Source of the DNA: an uncultured Oscillospiraceae bacterium
Lineage (GTDB): Bacteria; Bacillota; Clostridia; Oscillospirales; Ruminococcaceae
Direction: 5' to 3'
Length of the DNA stretch: 8,311 nt
NCBI GenBank assembly: GCA_900547015.1
Contig: URFD01000073.1
Coordinates: 1 to 8,311 of the forward strand
Shown: positions 5,885-8,311 of the stretch, one piece after another
Position numbering within the stretch: the stretch's first letter is position 1
Layout: every line of letters starts with the position of its first letter
Notes under the pieces: generated by a model
What the model was told of the DNA's origin: nothing
The model's input: the letters and a program-made list of their open reading frames with translations, nothing else
Databases searched by the model: none
Made by a program: the position numbers and the translations under genes

Positions 5885-7897
5885 CTATACAATCAGAGAA
5901 CCGACTTGGAAGATGACCAGTGCCACAAGATAGGCGGTAAGGGTCTGGTAACCGGCGGTGAGAAGAGCCTGCTTCAACGAGCCCAGCTCCCGCTTGGAGG
6001 CGGCGAAGGCTGCGACGCAAGGCATATACAGGATGGTAAAGGCAAGGAAGCTGAATGCGCTCAGTGGGGTGAAAATCTGCGACAGCATCGAACAGAGCTG
6101 GGCATCGTTTGCAGCGCCGGTGAGGATGGTCAAGGTGCTGACCACCGATTCCTTGGCGGTGAATCCGGTAATCAGGGCGGTGGAAGCTCTCCAGTCGTTG
6201 AAGCCCAGAGGGGCAAAGATTGGAGCAATCACCGAGCCAATCGAAGCCAGAATACTCATCGAGCTGTCGGACACCATGTTCATCTTCCAGTCAAAGCTCT
6301 GGAGGAACCAGATGACGATGGATGCAACGAAGATGATGGTGAATGCCTTGTGGAGGAAGTCCTTGGCTTTTTCCCACATATGGAGCAGGACACTCTTGGC
6401 ATCCGGCAGACGGTACGCAGGCAGCTCCATGACGAACGGAACCGAATTTCCTTGGAAGATGGTGCTCTTCAGCAAAAGACCCGATAGGATGGCAACCACG
6501 ATGCCCAGAATGTACAGGGAAATCATGACCAGCGCTCCGTGCTCCGGGAAGAAGGCGGCGGTAATCATGCCGTAGATTGGCAGCTTGGCACTGCACGACA
6601 TGAATGGAGTCAGAACAATGGTCATCTTTCGGTCACGGTCGCTGGAAAGGGTTCGGGTTGCCATGATGGCAGGAACGCTGCATCCGAAGCCAATCAGCAT
6701 CGGAACAAAGGAGCGTCCGGACAGTCCGATTTTTCGCAGCAGCTTGTCCATGACAAAGGCAACACGCGCCATATAGCCGCTGTCCTCAAGCAGGGACAGG
6801 AAGAAGAACAGCAGGACGATGATGGGCAGGAAGGAGAGCACGCTTCCAACACCGGCGCAGACACCGTTGACGATCAGGGAAATCAGCCACGGGGTCACCT
6901 CTGCGTTGGTCATCATCTGTTCGAGGCTTGCGGTGAAGCTGTCGATGCCTCGGCTGAGCAAATCCTGCAAAGGAGCGCCGATGACCGAGAAGGTCAGCCA
7001 GAAAATGGCCATCATAATGAGGAGGAAGATTGGGATTCCCAGATACTTGTTGGTCAGGAATCGGTCAATCTTTTCCGAGCGCAGCTGTTCGCGGGTTTCC
7101 TGATGCTTGACGACACATTGAGAGCACAGCGACTCGATGTAGGTGTAGCGCATATCGGCCAGAGCCGCTTCTCGGTCGGTGCCGAGGTCCTGCTCCATCT
7201 GCTCCACGATATGGTCGATGATGTGAATATCACCGGTGTCCAGATTCAGCGCGTGGAACATCGGCTCATCGCCCTCGACCAGCTTGGTTGCAGCGAAGCG
7301 AACCGGGTATCCGGCAGCCTTGCTGTGGTCCTCGATGATGTGTGCAATCGAGTGGATTGCGCGGTGAACCTCACCTTGGCAGAAATCGAGCTTCTGGGGC
7401 GGGGTCTTATCCCGAACCGTTTTCAGCACTAGGCTGATTAAATCCGAGATGCCTTCACCCTTGGCAGCGGAGATGGGAATGACCGGGATGCCCAGATTTT
7501 CGGAGAGCTTCTTGACATGGATGGTGTTGCCGCTGGCTCGCACCTCGTCCATCATGTTCAAAGCCAGAATCATCGGGATATTCAGCTCCATCAGCTGCAA
7601 GGTCAAGTAGAGATTTCGCTCCAGATTGGTTGCGTCCACGATGTTGATGATGGCATCCGGGTGCTCCTTGACCAAAAAGTCCCGGGTCACAACCTCCTCG
7701 GAGGTGTATGGCGAAAGGGAGTAGATACCGGGCAGATCGACCAGAACCACATCCTTGTTCTTTTTGATGCTGCCCTCTTTCTTTTCCACTGTTACGCCGG
7801 GAAAATTTCCGACGTGCTGGTTGCTGCCGGTCAGCGCATTGAACAGGGTTGTTTTACCGCAGTTCTGGTTGCCGGCAAGAGCAAGAAGATGGCTCAT
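5885..7897 (-). CDS. feoB: Ferrous iron transporter FeoB, GTPase-coupled membrane protein
   Basis: Inner-membrane Fe(II) uptake protein of 670 aa with an N-terminal cytoplasmic G domain. The GTPase motifs are complete: G1 GNQNCGKT (9-16), G2 region NFPGVTVE with Thr36 (31-38), G3 DLPG (54-57), G4 NMMD (114-117) and G5 SAA (143-145). A helical spacer follows to about 275. The membrane part (about 285-668) has two Gate-like halves with conserved pore motifs GFGCSVPAIMATRTL (403-417) and MSCSAKLPIY (433-442), and GFTAKESVVSTL (578-589). The length is shorter than the enterobacterial protein and lacks a Cys-rich tail, as is common in Firmicutes. The ATG at 7897 has GGAGGAGGT (7915-7907) 9 nt upstream and overlaps the feoA stop by 4 nt (ATGA), implying coupled translation. 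Iron is the usual substrate; manganese cannot be excluded by sequence alone. Confidence 0.97.
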   Translation of the reverse strand: MSHLLALAGNQNCGKTTLFNALTGSNQHVGNFPGVTVEKKEGSIKKNKDVVLVDLPGIYSLSPYTSEEVVTRDFLVKEHPDAIINIVDATNLERNLYLTLQLMELNIPMILALNMMDEVRASGNTIHVKKLSENLGIPVIPISAAKGEGISDLISLVLKTVRDKTPPQKLDFCQGEVHRAIHSIAHIIEDHSKAAGYPVRFAATKLVEGDEPMFHALNLDTGDIHIIDHIVEQMEQDLGTDREAALADMRYTYIESLCSQCVVKHQETREQLRSEKIDRFLTNKYLGIPIFLLIMMAIFWLTFSVIGAPLQDLLSRGIDSFTASLEQMMTNAEVTPWLISLIVNGVCAGVGSVLSFLPIIVLLFFFLSLLEDSGYMARVAFVMDKLLRKIGLSGRSFVPMLIGFGCSVPAIMATRTLSSDRDRKMTIVLTPFMSCSAKLPIYGMITAAFFPEHGALVMISLYILGIVVAILSGLLLKSTIFQGNSVPFVMELPAYRLPDAKSVLLHMWEKAKDFLHKAFTIIFVASIVIWFLQSFDWKMNMVSDSSMSILASIGSVIAPIFAPLGFNDWRASTALITGFTAKESVVSTLTILTGAANDAQLCSMLSQIFTPLSAFSFLAFTILYMPCVAAFAASKRELGSLKQALLTAGYQTLTAYLVALVIFQVGSLIV

Positions 7898-8127
7898 TGT
7901 TTGTGTACCTCCTCCAGCTCGATTTTGGCAGCGTCCTCCGCACGGATGGTCAGAACATATCCGCGCAGGAACAGCTCAATGGGGTCGCCCATCGGCGCCA
8001 CCTTTCGTACCATGACCTTGGTTCGTGGGGTCAGTCCCATGTCCAGCAAACGGCGGCGGAGAGCGCCTTCCCCGCCGACAACGGTGATGGTGCCGCCTTC
8101 GCCGGGCTTTACAAGATCCAGTGTCAT
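7894..8127 (-). CDS. feoA: FeoA, small SH3-like ferrous iron transport protein
   Basis: Cytoplasmic 77-aa partner of FeoB, thought to modulate its activity through an SH3-like fold; its exact role in the family is still debated. The sequence shows the FeoA core LRRRLLDMGLTPRTKVMVRK (23-42), then PMGDPIEL (45-52) and RGYVLTIRAEDAAKI (55-69). The start ATG at 8127 follows AGGAGG (8141-8136) at 8-nt spacing. Its TGA stop overlaps the feoB start. The protein is a single FeoA domain without a fused DtxR-like C-terminal regulator, and no feoC is present after feoB. Confidence 0.95.
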   Translation of the reverse strand: MTLDLVKPGEGGTITVVGGEGALRRRLLDMGLTPRTKVMVRKVAPMGDPIELFLRGYVLTIRAEDAAKIELEEVHKQ

Positions 8128-8197
8128 ATCTGTTTCCTCCTCAATATGGAATCGAAAAAAATTGCAGTTAGAAAGGTTTCGTTATGTTGAAAAATCC

Positions 8198-8221
8198 TGC
8201 TCAAATCGGTAGAATCGAGCA
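8198..8221 (-). other. Hairpin in the feoA leader
   Basis: In the feo transcript TGCTCGA (8221-8215) can pair with TTGAGCA (8204-8198) in a 7-bp stem with one G-U pair and a 10-nt loop. GGATTTTT follows directly on the minus strand. The stem is short and the T run is offset, so it is at best a weak attenuator or an mRNA-stabilising element. I recognise no known riboswitch in the 118-nt leader. Confidence 0.35.
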
Positions 8222-8235
8222 TTGTTTTCCCATAA

Positions 8236-8288
8236 GTTAGCCTGTGCTATCATTATACTCTAGCACAAAAATGTTGTCAATGGCTAAC
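8236..8288. promoter_or_regulatory. Candidate metalloregulator operator around the feo promoter
   Basis: On the plus strand GTTAGCC (8236-8242) is the inverse of GGCTAAC (8282-8288), and TGTGCTA (8243-8249) is the inverse of TAGCACA (8261-8267). TAGC/GCTA half-sites occur at 8238, 8246, 8261 and 8283, bracketing both the -10 and the -35. GTTAGCCT matches eight consecutive positions in the core of the classical DtxR/IdeR box (GTTAGSCTAAC). Inference: a DtxR-family iron repressor binds here and blocks polymerase. A Fur box is the alternative, since TATCATTAT overlapping the -10 resembles a Fur half-site. No regulator gene lies in the window to decide between them. Confidence 0.65.
8252..8280 (-). 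promoter_or_regulatory. Housekeeping sigma promoter of feoAB
   Basis: Read on the minus strand, -35 TTGACA (8280-8275) is separated by exactly 17 bp from -10 TATAAT (8257-8252). Both hexamers match the consensus perfectly. Transcription is expected to start near 8245, giving a leader of about 118 nt before feoA. Such a strong promoter would be expected to need tight repression, consistent with the inverted repeats around it. Confidence 0.9.
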
Positions 8289-8311
8289 AGAAAAATCTCT
8301 GTTTTTTAAGC

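Noticed and set aside
6539..7432. 297-codon open frame on the plus strand opposite feoB
   Set aside because: Antisense to a conserved GTPase transporter, with low-complexity hydrophilic composition and no recognisable motif. It is a codon-bias shadow.
8286..8307. AACAGA/TCTGTT hairpin followed by T residues at the right edge, as a plus-strand terminator
   Set aside because: The stem is only 6 bp and AT-rich, and no plus-strand gene precedes it. The sequence may continue outside the window, so it is not called.

Overview
The window (about 8.3 kb, moderate GC by eye) reads as ordinary chromosome from a low-to-mid-GC Gram-positive bacterium, most likely an anaerobic Clostridia member (inferred). 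The evidence is an HPr with both His15 and the Ser46 regulatory site, a PTS operon of Firmicute type, strong purine-rich ribosome binding sites, a TTGACA-N17-TATAAT promoter, and a short FeoA plus FeoB pair. I found no rRNA, tRNA, mobile element or CRISPR array.

Left part, plus strand (about 75-5720): a compact five-gene fructose phosphotransferase operon in the order fruR (DeoR-family regulator), fruK (1-phosphofructokinase), fruA (IIABC fructose permease), ptsH (HPr), ptsI (Enzyme I). Gaps are 1, 18, 54 and 35 nt. The operon encodes an unbroken phosphate relay: PEP to EI His186, to HPr His15, to IIA His68, to IIB Cys174, to fructose during transport. FruK then converts fructose-1-phosphate to fructose-1,6-bisphosphate. 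FruR probably senses a fructose phosphate. The first 70 nt hold a cluster of direct and inverted TATGG/CCATA repeats that may be the FruR operator, but the promoter itself is not clear and may lie outside the window. A very strong intrinsic terminator ends the operon at 5772-5814.

Right part, minus strand (8280 down to 5833): a ferrous iron uptake operon, feoA-feoB, coupled by a 4-nt ATGA overlap. It has a near-perfect housekeeping promoter at 8280-8252. Repeated TAGC/GCTA half-sites and inverted repeats (8236-8288) surround that promoter and are a good candidate metalloregulator operator. The leader is about 120 nt and contains one modest hairpin. The feo terminator at 5833-5872 lies back to back with the fru terminator, so the two convergent operons are insulated from each other.

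I see no clearly undescribed system. The most rewarding details are the feo operator architecture, the repeat array ahead of fruR, the missing canonical start of fruR, and the placement of the general PTS genes inside the fructose operon.
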